Source: CAZPUI01 sp964415525
Lineage (GTDB): Bacteria > Acidobacteriota > Holophagae > Holophagales > Holophagaceae
DNA length: 64,000 bases
Assembly: GCA_964415525.1 (NCBI GenBank)
Contig: CAYQAS010000001.1
Span: 1 to 64,000 of the forward strand
Direction: 5' to 3'
The position numbers and the translations under genes are program-made. Shown in pieces: positions 25,075 to 34,357 of the stretch. The notes beneath the pieces were generated by a model, which saw nothing but the letters and a program-made list of their open reading frames with translations, ran no database searches and was not told the DNA's origin. Positions within the stretch are counted from its first letter, which is position 1. Every line of letters starts with the position of its first letter.

Positions 25075-25998
25075 ATGCCCGTTCCCGGTTCTGAAGCCAC
25101 CCGACTTGAGTACGCTGCCCGTATCAACCGCGTGATGGACCACGTGCAGGCCCACCTGGATGAGCCGCTGGATCTGGGAAAGCTGGCCCACATCGCCTGC
25201 TTCTCGCCCTTCCACTTCCACCGGATCTTCCAGGCCTGGACGGGGGAGACGCTGCAGGATTTCGTCCACCGGCTGCGGCTGGAGCGGGCCGCCCAGCGCC
25301 TCGTCTTCGACCGGAAGGCCTCCATCACGGACATCGCCCTGGACTGCGGCTTTTCCGGTTCGAGTCCCTTTGCCCGGGCCTTCAAGCGGGCCTATGGCGT
25401 GACCGCCAGCGCGTGGCGGGATCGCAAGAATGGGCAAGAGGGCACCGCGCCCCTGCCGGAACCCTGGAGGACGCGCCCCGTGGGCGCTTTTCCGGAGAAT
25501 CCGATGCCCCGCTTCCCCCTCGACGTCCAGGTGCGAGTCCTGCCGCCCCTCCCCCTCGCCTACCTCCGCCACATCGGCCCATTCATGGGCGACGTGGCCC
25601 TCTTCCGCCGCCTCTTCACCCAGCTCATCGGCTGGGCGGACGGCCAAGGTCTGATGACGCCGGAGACTCAGGTCCTGAGCCTCTTCCATGACAATCCAAA
25701 CCTCACGCCGAAGGCCATGCACCGCCTGGAAGTGGCCCTCTCGGTCCCGCCAAGCACGAAGGGCGAAGGTCCGGTGGGCATCCAGACGCTCGAAGGCGGG
25801 CGCTACGCCACCGCCACGGCCCGCGTGACGGCCCAGGAGATTCCCGCCGCGTGGAACACCCTGGTGGGCGACTGGCTGCCCGGCAGCGGCTTCCAGCCGG
25901 ACCACCGCCCGGCGCTCGAGTTCTACCGGAACCACCCGGACCAGGATCCCGAGGGGAAATACCTCCTGGAAATCGCCCTGCCCGTGCGGAAGCTGTAA
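25075..25998 (+). CDS. AraC-type regulator with GyrI-like effector domain, paralogue 1
   Basis: This 307-residue protein has two AraC helix-turn-helix motifs in the first ~110 residues (ending DIALDCGFSGSSPFARAFKR) and a GyrI-like small-molecule-binding domain from about residue 145 to the end. AraC-GyrI fusions (like Rob/SoxS relatives) usually respond to drugs or hydrophobic compounds. I placed the start at 25075 by matching the next gene; ATG at 25066 or 24964 is also in frame. The region 24901-25074 upstream is open in the same frame but shows no domain. Confidence 0.9.
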   Translation: MPVPGSEATRLEYAARINRVMDHVQAHLDEPLDLGKLAHIACFSPFHFHRIFQAWTGETLQDFVHRLRLERAAQRLVFDRKASITDIALDCGFSGSSPFARAFKRAYGVTASAWRDRKNGQEGTAPLPEPWRTRPVGAFPENPMPRFPLDVQVRVLPPLPLAYLRHIGPFMGDVALFRRLFTQLIGWADGQGLMTPETQVLSLFHDNPNLTPKAMHRLEVALSVPPSTKGEGPVGIQTLEGGRYATATARVTAQEIPAAWNTLVGDWLPGSGFQPDHRPALEFYRNHPDQDPEGKYLLEIALPVRKL

Positions 25999-26020
25999 CC
26001 GGCGGGCCCAGGCAGAAGAT

Positions 26021-26178
26021 GGAAACCGCGAATGGGCGCAAATGGGCGCGAATGAGAAGAGGGGCGCGCCATTCCCTTTCCAACGGATTCACAGCAGACG
26101 GCTGAGCCGGGTCGACAACGGACTTCACTTTTCATTCGCGGACGTGCGAAGCGCGTACTCGCGCCCATTCGCGGTTCC
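26021..26178. repeat. palindromic intergenic element between the AraC-GyrI genes
   Basis: The left end at 26021-26039 (GGAAACCGCGAATGGGCGC) and the right end at 26161-26178 (GCGCCCATTCGCGGTTCC) are perfect inverted repeats apart from one extra base. The GCGAATGGGCGC motif is iterated on the left. With a 158-bp span and no coding content, it looks like a small palindromic mobile or repeat element. Confidence 0.7.
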
Positions 26179-26206
26179 AGCCTTTTCTTCCAGGCATCAT
26201 GGATCC

Positions 26207-27154
26207 ATGCCCCTCGACGTCTCCGAAGCCACCCGCCGCGAGTACGCCGCCCGGTTGAACCGGGTGGTGGACCACATCCAGGACCATCTGGCGGATCCGC
26301 TGGATCTGGAAGCCCTCGCCCGCATCGCCTGTTTCTCGCCCTTCCACTTCCACCGGCTGTTCCGGGCGTGGACCGGAGAGACCCTGCAGGCCTTCATCTC
26401 GCGGTTGCGGCTGGAGAAGGCGGCCCATCAGCTGCGCTACAGCCCCTTTAAACCCATCACGGAGATCGCCTTGGACTGCGGGTTTGGCAGCTCCAGCGCC
26501 TTCGCCCGGGCCTTCCGCGAACACCACGGCATGCCGGCCTCCGCATGGCGGAAGCGCAAGCTGGGTCAAGTCGTGCGCAAGGCGGGGAAAGAGATCCATG
26601 CCTCCGTAGCGGGATGCTCAGTGCTGCCGGGCTGGAGTGCCGCGGCATTGGAGATTCCCATGACCACCTTCCCCCTCACGGTGCAGGTCCAGGACCTGCC
26701 CGCCCACCCCATCGCCTACGTCCGGAACGTGGGCCCCTACAAGGGCAACCCTGCCCTCTTCGAGCGCCTCTACGGCGTGCTCTGCGGCTGGGCCGGGCCG
26801 CGCGGCCTGATCCAGCCCGGCACGTGCTTCATGAACCTCTATCACGACAATCCGGATATCACGCCGGAGGCGAAGCAGCGCATCGAGGTGGCCCTGTCGG
26901 TGCCCGAAGGCACGCAGCCCGCGGGCGAGATCGGCGTGAAGGTGCTGGAGGGCGGTCGCTACGCCATGGCCCGCATCGATATCCTGCCCCACCAGTACGA
27001 GGAGGCCTGGCAGAGCCTCGTCGCAGGCTGGCTGCCCGGCAGCGGCTACCAGTTCGACGACCGGCCCGCCCTCGAGATCTACCGCAATGACCCCGCCACA
27101 GATCCCAACGGTCGCCACATCCTCGACCTCTGCCTGCCGGTACGCCCTTTGTAG
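26207..27154 (+). CDS. AraC-type regulator with GyrI-like effector domain, paralogue 2
   Basis: This 315-residue protein has the same layout as the previous gene and is closely similar in the DNA-binding part (SEATRxEYAARxNRV, IACFSPFHFHR, WTGETLQ) and in the GyrI part (ALSVP, LEGGRYA, GDWLPGSG-like). The linker and the last helix of the HTH differ, so the two may bind different sites or ligands. A tandem duplication is the simplest reading, with the palindromic element lying between the copies. The ATG at 26207 follows the same GGCATCATGGA context as the first copy. Confidence 0.9.
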   Translation: MPLDVSEATRREYAARLNRVVDHIQDHLADPLDLEALARIACFSPFHFHRLFRAWTGETLQAFISRLRLEKAAHQLRYSPFKPITEIALDCGFGSSSAFARAFREHHGMPASAWRKRKLGQVVRKAGKEIHASVAGCSVLPGWSAAALEIPMTTFPLTVQVQDLPAHPIAYVRNVGPYKGNPALFERLYGVLCGWAGPRGLIQPGTCFMNLYHDNPDITPEAKQRIEVALSVPEGTQPAGEIGVKVLEGGRYAMARIDILPHQYEEAWQSLVAGWLPGSGYQFDDRPALEIYRNDPATDPNGRHILDLCLPVRPL

Positions 27155-27180
27155 CCCAGGCGCCGCCCTTCGTCGCCCCA

Positions 27181-27223
27181 CCGGCCCCGTCCGGGATCTT
27201 CCGTGGATCCCGTGCGGGGCCGG
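27181..27223 (+). promoter_or_regulatory. long palindrome upstream of the LytS/LytTR pair
   Basis: CCGGCCCCG at 27181-27189 pairs with CGGGGCCGG at 27215-27223. Inside it GGGATC at 27193-27198 pairs with GATCCC at 27206-27211 around a 7-base loop. The 43-base structure sits between the AraC-GyrI stop (27154) and the kinase start (27239). It could be a terminator without a T-tract, or an operator or leader structure of the two-component genes. Confidence 0.55.
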
Positions 27224-27238
27224 ACCCATCCTGGGGGC

Positions 27239-28231
27239 ATGCGCGAACGGAACGAGATCCTCCAACGCCCCCTTCGTTGGCTACTCAAGGCCCTCGGTTC
27301 CGGCGTCCTGCTCAGCGCCCCAGTGGCCTTCGGCATCTACGGCGCCTCGCTGCCCAGGATCCTCGTGTTCGTGACCATCGCTTCCATCTTCAGCCTGGTC
27401 ATGTGGGCCGGCGGGGCCTTGATCGGCCCATGGATCTTCAAGGCCCAGCCGCACCTCAGCCCCGTGGGCTACGCCTTCCGGGCCCATGGGCTGTGGCTGC
27501 TGGCCTACGTGGGCCTCCTGGCGGTTTCGGTGTTCCTGATCCGCATCCTCCTGGGCCTCAACCTCGCCCGGAACCTGCAGGATCTCGCCTTCACCGCCAT
27601 GATCGGCTACCTCATCAGCAGCGTCATCCTGGGCTTCAAACTCACCGAAACCGTGGCCCGGACGAGCCGAGAGCTGGAAGCAGCCCACGCCCGCGCCACG
27701 CTCCTCGCCCTGCGGGCCCAGCTCAGTCCCCACACCCTCTTCAACGGCCTGAACACCGTGGCTGCCCTGATCCCGGTGGATCCCGCCCAGGCCGAGGCCG
27801 TGGTGGAGGGCCTCTCCCGACTGCTTCGACGCATCCTGAACGCCCTGGAGCGGGAGGTCTGGACGCTCCAGGAGGAATTCGACCTGCTGAAGGACCTGCT
27901 GGAACTGGAGCAGGCCCGCTTCGGCGAACGGCTGCAAGTGACCCTGACCCTCGGTCCCGAGGACCAGGACCGCCCCGTGCCACCGCTGCTGCTGCTGCCT
28001 CTCGTGGAGAACAGCCTCAAGCACGGCTTCCGTCCCAAGATCGGCACCTGCCGCCTGAGCGTGACCGTGGACGGCCCGCGCATCACGGTCACAGACGATG
28101 GGGTGGGCCGCACGCCGGAGGCCCCGGAAGGCGTGGGCTTGCGCACGGTGCGCCAGCGCCTGGAGGCCCACGGGGGCACCCTGCGCTGGCGGGAGGTGCC
28201 CACAGGCGCCCAAGTGGAGGTGATGTGGTGA
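27239..28231 (+). CDS. LytS-type membrane sensor histidine kinase
   Basis: This 330-residue protein has four membrane helices (about residues 20-130), then the His_kinase domain of the LytS/YehU type. The H-box reads LRAQLSPHTLFNGLN, where LytS has PHFLFN; the ATPase part follows, with LVENSLKHGF and DDGVGR. It would phosphorylate the LytTR regulator encoded next. Its TGA overlaps the regulator GTG (GTGA). A long palindrome lies 16 bases upstream. Neither the signal nor the target genes can be read here. Confidence 0.92.
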   Translation: MRERNEILQRPLRWLLKALGSGVLLSAPVAFGIYGASLPRILVFVTIASIFSLVMWAGGALIGPWIFKAQPHLSPVGYAFRAHGLWLLAYVGLLAVSVFLIRILLGLNLARNLQDLAFTAMIGYLISSVILGFKLTETVARTSRELEAAHARATLLALRAQLSPHTLFNGLNTVAALIPVDPAQAEAVVEGLSRLLRRILNALEREVWTLQEEFDLLKDLLELEQARFGERLQVTLTLGPEDQDRPVPPLLLLPLVENSLKHGFRPKIGTCRLSVTVDGPRITVTDDGVGRTPEAPEGVGLRTVRQRLEAHGGTLRWREVPTGAQVEVMW

Positions 28232-28983
28232 GCCCCCTGCGCTTTGCCCTGATCGAGGACGAACCCCCGGCGGCCCAGCGGCTGCGACGCATGGTGACGG
28301 AGCTGCGGCCCGACGCCGTCTGCCTCGCGGAGGCGCGGGATGGCGAGGCGGGCCTGCACCTGCTGGCCATGACCCAGGCGGACGTCCTCTTCCTCGACAT
28401 CGAGTTCCCGCCGCAGGGCGCCTTCGGGCTGCTGGCCAAGGCGAAGGCAGAGGGACTGTCGCTTCCGCCCATCGTCTTCGTCACCGCCTTCGACCGGCAT
28501 GCGGTGGACGCCTTTCGTTGGAGCGCCGTGGACTACCTGCTGAAGCCGCTCGAGCGCGAACGCCTCGCCGAAAGCCTGGAGCGCATCGAGGCCCGCAGCG
28601 CTTCGGCGCCGGACCTGGAGCCTCTGCTGGAGGCTCTCCAGGCGGTCAAACGAGACACGCTGCCGGAGCGTTTCACCCTGCTCTGGAAGGGCCGCCTGAA
28701 GGTCTTCTCGTGGCGGGAGGTCAGCCACCTCAGCACGGAGAACCGCCTGCTCTTCGTCCATACGCCGGAGGGCCGCTTCCCCTTGGACCGCACGCTGGAT
28801 GAGCTGGAGAAGGCCCTCGCCCCGGCCTTCTTCCGCTGCCACCGCGGCGCCATGGTGGCCCTCGACCGGGTGCGCGAACTCATCCCAGACACGGGCGGCA
28901 CGGGCGAAGTGCGCCTCGAAAACGGCGACCGCGTGAGCGTCAGTCGGGACCGCCTGCCGGAACTGCGCAAGCGCCTGGGCTAG
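28228..28983 (+). CDS. LytTR-family response regulator
   Basis: This 251-residue regulator has an N-terminal receiver (about residues 1-125; DVLFLDIEFP holds the phospho-acceptor Asp, and YLLKPLERERL the conserved Lys) and a C-terminal LytTR DNA-binding domain (about 145-250). The GTG at 28228 has GGAGG 7 bases ahead. Its stop forms a CTAG palindrome with the stop of the convergent gene, so the two genes share 4 bases. The LytS/LytTR gene order is typical. Confidence 0.93.
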   Translation: MSPLRFALIEDEPPAAQRLRRMVTELRPDAVCLAEARDGEAGLHLLAMTQADVLFLDIEFPPQGAFGLLAKAKAEGLSLPPIVFVTAFDRHAVDAFRWSAVDYLLKPLERERLAESLERIEARSASAPDLEPLLEALQAVKRDTLPERFTLLWKGRLKVFSWREVSHLSTENRLLFVHTPEGRFPLDRTLDELEKALAPAFFRCHRGAMVALDRVRELIPDTGGTGEVRLENGDRVSVSRDRLPELRKRLG

Positions 28984-30512
28984 CGCCTGGGCAGGTCGAC
29001 GGTGTTGACGACCGCCGTGGCTTCGGCGGTCTGAGCCTTGGCCTTTTCCACCCGGAGACCCCGGAAGCGGGCGGTCAGGTCTCGCATGCTCGGTTCCAGC
29101 CGGGTGAAGGGGCCTTCCTGGGGCGTGGCCGCCGGGGCCAGCTCGAACGGCTCGGTACTGGCGAAGACCTTGACGATCTCGCTGCCGAAGGGCTCCGTGA
29201 CCCGAAGTTCGAAGGCGTCTCCCGGCCCCGGAATGCGCAAGGCGACACCCGCGCGCAGCCGGGCCTCCGGGCGGTAGCGGTTGGGGAGCACCTGGATCCG
29301 CGTGCCATCCACCTGCTGATAGACGACCCGCACGTAGCAGTCCCGATCAGCCTTCAGGAACAGGTAGAGCGGTTCGTCCTTTCGGTAGATGCCGCCGTCC
29401 CCCCGGTCGAGCTGCACGTTCAGGCGCAGGCCGGTGGGCGCCACGTCCGTGTTCAGAATGGCGAGGCTCTGGGCGGCCTCGACGTGGTTTTCCGGCAGCA
29501 GCCGAAGGCCCGCCTGATCGATCCAGGCCCGGTCCAGGCGCACCTGGCTGGAGGCCAGCTCCTCGCCCGTCAAGGCTGTGAGCTTGAGGAGCAGGGAGAC
29601 CTCCTTTCCCATCTCCAGATAGCTGCCGTGGACCAGCGCCTGGGCCAGTGGCCCCCCCTCCTGGCGGGCGGCCAGGGCGCGATCGAGGATGCGGATGTCG
29701 TCGAACTTGGCCATGCGCTCCGTCAGGCGCTGCTCGAGGTAGGCCCCGAAGGTGCTGGAGAAGCGGGTCTGACCGTAGACGATGCGGTCCACCATGGCGC
29801 GCAGCCCGCCCGGCAGGTCCGCACTGAGCGCATAGATGGCCCCATCCAGCCGCCCGTCCAGCCCCGGTCGGGCACCCAGGAGCGCCTTCGCCGCCGCATC
29901 CACCTCGCCAAAGGTGGGCAGGTCCGCCAACCCCGGCGCCCCACCCAGCACCCGCAGGAGGCTAACGCCCTGGGCATGGCGCTTCAGCAGGTTCCGCACC
30001 CGCAGCAGCCCCTCCAGATCCTTGGCGCCCCGGGCGCGTGGGAACACGTCACGGGCCTCCAGGGCCTGGGCCTTCAGACGCGCGTCCAGCAGCCCCGCCG
30101 CCCGGGTCCGATCCAGGACCGCCAGGGCATGGACCTCGCCCGACCGCGGATCCGTCCAGGTCTCCAATCGATCCAGGCCTTCCAGGTCGAGATCCGCCTG
30201 GGTCTCCACCAGGTTCTGGACGACCTTCCGGCCCTCGTTCACCTGAGCGCTCTGGAGCAGCGTCGTCTGGCTGGTGAAGGAGGCCCGCACCCGCACCCGC
30301 AGCACCGACGCCAACTCCTGGCGGGCGGCATTCCGAGCCTCCATCAGCCGTTCCGCCTCGGTGCCCTTGGGCCCCGAGAGCCCCACCGCCGTCAGGTAAG
30401 CCTGAGGGGGGAAGAGGCGGGCCAGTGCCCCCTCATCCCGCACCCAGGGCGGCGGGCCCGCCGCCAACAAGGTCGCGCAGGCAAGCAGAGGCGGAAAGGG
30501 AAGGGCGTGCAT
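28980..30512 (-). CDS. exported LPP20/DUF4384 protein
   Basis: This 510-residue protein has a signal peptide (about residues 1-18) and an N-terminal LPP20-like region (AYLTAVGLSGPKGTEAERLM, then ARNAARQELASVLRVRV). The C-terminal DUF4384 domain has KADRDCYVRVVYQQVDGT and QVLPNRYRPE, followed by FELRVTEPFGSE. DUF4384 often occurs with caspase-like or FlgT-like proteins at the cell surface; its function is unknown. It lies just after the caspase-Sel1 gene. I took the ATG at 30512; a GTG at 30527 overlapping the previous stop is an alternative. Confidence 0.85.
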   Translation of the reverse strand: MHALPFPPLLACATLLAAGPPPWVRDEGALARLFPPQAYLTAVGLSGPKGTEAERLMEARNAARQELASVLRVRVRASFTSQTTLLQSAQVNEGRKVVQNLVETQADLDLEGLDRLETWTDPRSGEVHALAVLDRTRAAGLLDARLKAQALEARDVFPRARGAKDLEGLLRVRNLLKRHAQGVSLLRVLGGAPGLADLPTFGEVDAAAKALLGARPGLDGRLDGAIYALSADLPGGLRAMVDRIVYGQTRFSSTFGAYLEQRLTERMAKFDDIRILDRALAARQEGGPLAQALVHGSYLEMGKEVSLLLKLTALTGEELASSQVRLDRAWIDQAGLRLLPENHVEAAQSLAILNTDVAPTGLRLNVQLDRGDGGIYRKDEPLYLFLKADRDCYVRVVYQQVDGTRIQVLPNRYRPEARLRAGVALRIPGPGDAFELRVTEPFGSEIVKVFASTEPFELAPAATPQEGPFTRLEPSMRDLTARFRGLRVEKAKAQTAEATAVVNTVDLPRR

Positions 30513-30523
30513 GGGACCCCCGT

Positions 30524-33220
30524 TCACTGGCCCAGCCGCCGCAGGGCGTCCTGGGCGCGGGGAAGGTTCTGGGCGGACGCCTTGCGGTACCAGACCAGCG
30601 CCTGGGAAAGATCCTTGGGGACGCCCCTTCCGTTTTCACACATCCAGCCCAGATTGCACTGGGCATTGGCGTCGCCGCCGTCGGCCCCCTTGCGGTACCA
30701 AGCCACCGCCTGAACCAGATCCAGGGGCACCCCGCGACCGTTGTCATACAGCACGCCCAGGTTGCACTGGGCCCGGGCATGGCCCTGATCCGCGGCCCTG
30801 CGGTACCAGGCGGCGGCCTGGACGGGGTCCGCAGCCAGGCCGCGTCCCGATTCGTACATCCAGCCCAGGTTGGCTTGACCGTTGGGATCCCCCCCTTCCG
30901 CCGATTTCCGGTACCAGGACACGGCCTGCACGAGGTCCACGGGAACGCCCCTTCCAACCTCGTATTGGTAGCCCAGGTTGCACTGCGCGCGGGGAAGACC
31001 TTGATCCGCCGCCTTGCGGTACCAGGCCACTGCCTGCACGGCGTCGATGGCGGTGCCTCGACCCGAGGCGAGCATCCAGCCAAGGTTGCACTGGGCATTG
31101 GCATCCCCCTGGTCGGCGGCCTTGCGGTACCAGGCCACGGCCTGGGTGAGATCCTGCGCGATGCCCTGCCCCAACTCATAGGCGTAGCCCAGGTTGCACT
31201 GCCCCATCGCATCGCCGGACTCGGCCGCCTTGCGATACCAACCGAAGGCCTCCACCGGATCCCTGCCCACGCCGAGACCACTGGCATAGGCGCGGCCAAG
31301 ATTGGCCTGCGCCCGCCCGTAGCCTTGGTCAGCGGCCTTGCGGAGCCAGATCACGGAGCGGCTCGCATCCTGCGCCACCCCGGCCCCGTTGAGGTAGGCG
31401 ACGCCGAGCAGGTCCTGGGCACGGGCATCCCCAAGTTCGGCCGCCTTCTGGAACCAGACCGCAGCCTGATTCAGGTCCTTTGGAGTCCCAATCCCCTGGG
31501 AATACATCACGCCCAGATTGCGTTGGGCCCCCGCCTCGCCTTGATCCGCGGCCTTGCGGTACCAGGCGACCGCCTGAGCCTTGTCCTGGGGGACGCCCCG
31601 GCCGAGTTCGCACAACCACCCATACATGGCCTGGGCGTTGGGCTCCCCCTGATCCGCGGCCTTGCGGTACCAAGCCGCCGCCTGCCCGGCATCCTTGGCG
31701 ACCCCCCGCCCCTGGTCATACATCCATCCCAGGGCGCCCTGGGCGGGCGCATCCCCCTGATCCGCCGCCTTGCGGTACCACAGCAGGGCCTGCGCCTCAT
31801 CCTTGGGCACCCCGGAACCCGCCTGATGCATCGAACCCAGGGACCGTTGAGCTTCCGGATCCCCCTCCTGAGCAGCCTGCCGGAAGGCGTCCAAGGCCTT
31901 CCGGTACCACGCCAGGGCTCGCCCTTCATCGATCCCCACCCCCTTGCCGTCGCGGTAGGCATCCCCCAGGCGCCAGGCCGAACGGGGGTGTCCCTGGGCC
32001 GCGGCCCGCTGGTAGAGGTCGATCGCCGCCGCCTCATCCCGAGCGACACCCGTGCCCCGGATCCTCCCCATGTAGGCATCCCCCAGCCCACATAGGCCCG
32101 TGGCGTCCCCTCCCTGGGCCGCCACGCGGAAACATTCCACCGCCCGCACGGCATTGCGGGGGGTCCCGCTGCCATTGGCGTACATGCGCCCGAGCTGGGC
32201 GGTGGCGGGAATGGAGCCGAGATCCGCCGCCTCCAGGAAGGCCAGGAGCGCCTCCTGTTCGTTCTTTGGGACGCCCTTGCCGCGCGAAAAGGCCATGCCC
32301 CGTTCGAAGGCCGCCAGGGCCCCAGCCCGCGCCGCAGGTTCCGGCCGGACGGGGGTCACCGTGGGCACCACCGCTGGGCCTTCCCTCGGGGCCACAGGAA
32401 GGAAGAAGAACTCACCCAGGGTCTGGTCGTAGAGGGCGGGCACCTGCTCATGCCCCACGGCCTGGGCCCGACGGACGACCTCCTCCCGCACATTCCGCAG
32501 CACCCGATCCAGGGGGATGCCGGGGCGGGTCATTTCCCGCAGCAGCACCCTCGTGAAGAGGCCGTTGGGATCGCGGTCCTCCGGTCCGAGGCTGTCCAGG
32601 GCTCGCTGCCCCGAACCCGCGGAGAAGAGCACCATCTGGCCCGTGGCCGCCGTGGTGATGGTGAGTCCCCGGCCCCCGATGGCCCGCCCGGCGCCCTTGA
32701 AAGGGTTGTCGCGGCAGGCGTCGAGGATCGCCATGGAGAACTTGGGCCGTTGATCCTGGAGGTCATCCAGCACGCGCTGCAACGGGATGGCCTCATCCCG
32801 CACCTGATCCTCGCTGTCCCCCCGGATGTCCACCGGCAGCAGGTAATTCGCCCCACCGAACTGCACGCCGTGGCCCGCGTAGTAAAAGAGCGCCACATCC
32901 CCGCCCCGGAGCTGCCCCTTGAAGGTGCGGATGGCCTCTTTCATGCCCCGCTCCCCCAGATCCTGGCGGAGGGTGACGCTGAAGCCCACCCGCTCCAGGC
33001 CCTGGGCGATGGCCCGCGCATCGGTGCGGGCGTTCTTCAGGTGCTCCACGTGCTGATAGGTGTCGTTGCCGATCACCAGCGCCAGACGCCGTTCCGAGAA
33101 CGAAGGCTGGGGCACCGACCGGACAGGCGCAGCCGTCGTGCGCCGGGGGGGCTTCACCTCCTGGGCCAGGACCGAGGAGAGCGCGGTGAAGGTAAGCAGC
33201 GAAGCGAGAGGACCGAGCAT
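30524..33220 (-). CDS. exported caspase-like protease with about 16 Sel1 repeats
   Basis: This 898-residue protein has a signal peptide (about residues 1-19, ending VLAQ). A caspase/C14-like p20 domain (about 43-255) holds the catalytic pair H117 (YYAGHGVQ) and C169 (LDACRDNPF). About 16 Sel1-type repeats follow (residues ~315-898), each ~36 residues with WYRKAADQG and LGWMY cores. Caspase-like proteases in bacteria are linked to stress, cell death or protein processing; Sel1 repeats bind partners. It precedes the DUF4384 gene on the same strand. I chose the ATG at 33220 for the clean signal peptide. Confidence 0.92.
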   Translation of the reverse strand: MLGPLASLLTFTALSSVLAQEVKPPRRTTAAPVRSVPQPSFSERRLALVIGNDTYQHVEHLKNARTDARAIAQGLERVGFSVTLRQDLGERGMKEAIRTFKGQLRGGDVALFYYAGHGVQFGGANYLLPVDIRGDSEDQVRDEAIPLQRVLDDLQDQRPKFSMAILDACRDNPFKGAGRAIGGRGLTITTAATGQMVLFSAGSGQRALDSLGPEDRDPNGLFTRVLLREMTRPGIPLDRVLRNVREEVVRRAQAVGHEQVPALYDQTLGEFFFLPVAPREGPAVVPTVTPVRPEPAARAGALAAFERGMAFSRGKGVPKNEQEALLAFLEAADLGSIPATAQLGRMYANGSGTPRNAVRAVECFRVAAQGGDATGLCGLGDAYMGRIRGTGVARDEAAAIDLYQRAAAQGHPRSAWRLGDAYRDGKGVGIDEGRALAWYRKALDAFRQAAQEGDPEAQRSLGSMHQAGSGVPKDEAQALLWYRKAADQGDAPAQGALGWMYDQGRGVAKDAGQAAAWYRKAADQGEPNAQAMYGWLCELGRGVPQDKAQAVAWYRKAADQGEAGAQRNLGVMYSQGIGTPKDLNQAAVWFQKAAELGDARAQDLLGVAYLNGAGVAQDASRSVIWLRKAADQGYGRAQANLGRAYASGLGVGRDPVEAFGWYRKAAESGDAMGQCNLGYAYELGQGIAQDLTQAVAWYRKAADQGDANAQCNLGWMLASGRGTAIDAVQAVAWYRKAADQGLPRAQCNLGYQYEVGRGVPVDLVQAVSWYRKSAEGGDPNGQANLGWMYESGRGLAADPVQAAAWYRRAADQGHARAQCNLGVLYDNGRGVPLDLVQAVAWYRKGADGGDANAQCNLGWMCENGRGVPKDLSQALVWYRKASAQNLPRAQDALRRLGQ

Positions 33221-33547
33221 GGCGGGCCGCTGCGGAAGGGGGATCGGCTGCAGGCTGGTGGGCCTTCCGGTCGGCGTGCCGAACAATAAGTTCCTCGACC
33301 TCCCCCTTCAAGTCCGAACGAAAGAAGATCCCGCCGCGGCGGCCCATCGCCAACGCCCCGAGTTGACCCATCCAAATGCGACCGTGAAAACCAGATCGGG
33401 GCGTCCTCCGCCGATGCGACGCGTCGTCCGTGGAAAGCGCTGGGAATTCACATCACCCGCTCGTCCCCTCGTTTCCCCCGTTGGTGCAACCCCGCTCGCG
33501 GGGACACTGGTCGCAACGGAACCTGCTCCTGTCGCCCAGGAGCCTCC
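33221..33547. other. divergent intergenic region, caspase-Sel1 gene and TPR gene
   Basis: This gap of 327 bases lies between the two divergent starts. On the minus strand TTGAAG (33306-33311) and TTATTG (33284-33289) are 16 bases apart and could be a promoter for the caspase gene. I see no repeat or gene here. AGGAG precedes the plus-strand start. Confidence 0.4.
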
Positions 33548-34270
33548 ATGCGCACCCTCGCCCTCCTCCTCTTCCCCGCCGCCCTCAGCCTTTCGGCCCA
33601 GGACGATCTCGCCACCGCCCTCAGCCGCGCCCAGGGCCTTCGTTCCGATGCGCTGCGGGATCTCCAGGGTCGGCTCGCCGCTTCCGAAGCGCCGGAAGCC
33701 GCCAAGGTCTACCACGATGCCTATCTCTCCTACGTGCTCGTGAACCAGTCTCGCGGGGCGGATGCCAAGGGCGCCGAGGCGATGACAGACCGCGCCCTCA
33801 AGACCCTGACCGGGCGCAAGGATGCCGACGCCCTGGCGCTGCAAGGGGCGCTCATCGCCCAACAGATGTCGTTCAATCCCTCTCAGGCCATGACCCTCTT
33901 CCAGAAGGCCGAAACCTGCCACCAGGCCTCCCTCAAGTCCGAACCGAACAACCCCCGCGCCCTGCTGCTGTGGGGCGTCTACACGCTCCACAAACCCGCC
34001 TTCGTGGGCGGGGGTGCCGACAAGGCCCTGCCGCTGCTGGACGCCGCCCTGAAGGCGGCGGAAATGGAAGCCAAGGCCACGCCCAAGGAAGCCTGGGCCC
34101 CCCGCTGGGGCCGCTTGGAAGCTCACGCCTGGCTCGCCATCGCACAGGCCCGAGACGGCAAGAAGGCCGAAGCCGAAGCCACCCTCGCCGCTGGCCGTGC
34201 TTTGGATCCCACCCACGGAATGCTCGGCTACGCCTCCGGGCAGGTGGCAGCCGCAAAACCCAAGGCATGA
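33548..34270 (+). CDS. exported TPR-like protein
   Basis: This 240-residue protein has a signal peptide (about residues 1-17, ending LSAQ), then helical pairs resembling degenerate TPRs, with ALSRAQGLR, ALALQGALIAQQ, SEPNNPRALLLWGVY and LAIAQARDGKKAEA. No enzyme motif is seen. It may assemble or count units in the envelope, but its role is unknown. AGGAG lies 5-9 bases before the ATG. It is divergent from the caspase gene. Confidence 0.8.
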   Translation: MRTLALLLFPAALSLSAQDDLATALSRAQGLRSDALRDLQGRLAASEAPEAAKVYHDAYLSYVLVNQSRGADAKGAEAMTDRALKTLTGRKDADALALQGALIAQQMSFNPSQAMTLFQKAETCHQASLKSEPNNPRALLLWGVYTLHKPAFVGGGADKALPLLDAALKAAEMEAKATPKEAWAPRWGRLEAHAWLAIAQARDGKKAEAEATLAAGRALDPTHGMLGYASGQVAAAKPKA

Positions 34271-34357
34271 AACCGGCACGAGCCTTGGAACGACTCATTT
34301 TCATAAATTCCTACCTAGTTATCGGGAAACCTCAGCCTGAGAAACGAGAGTGAATGA

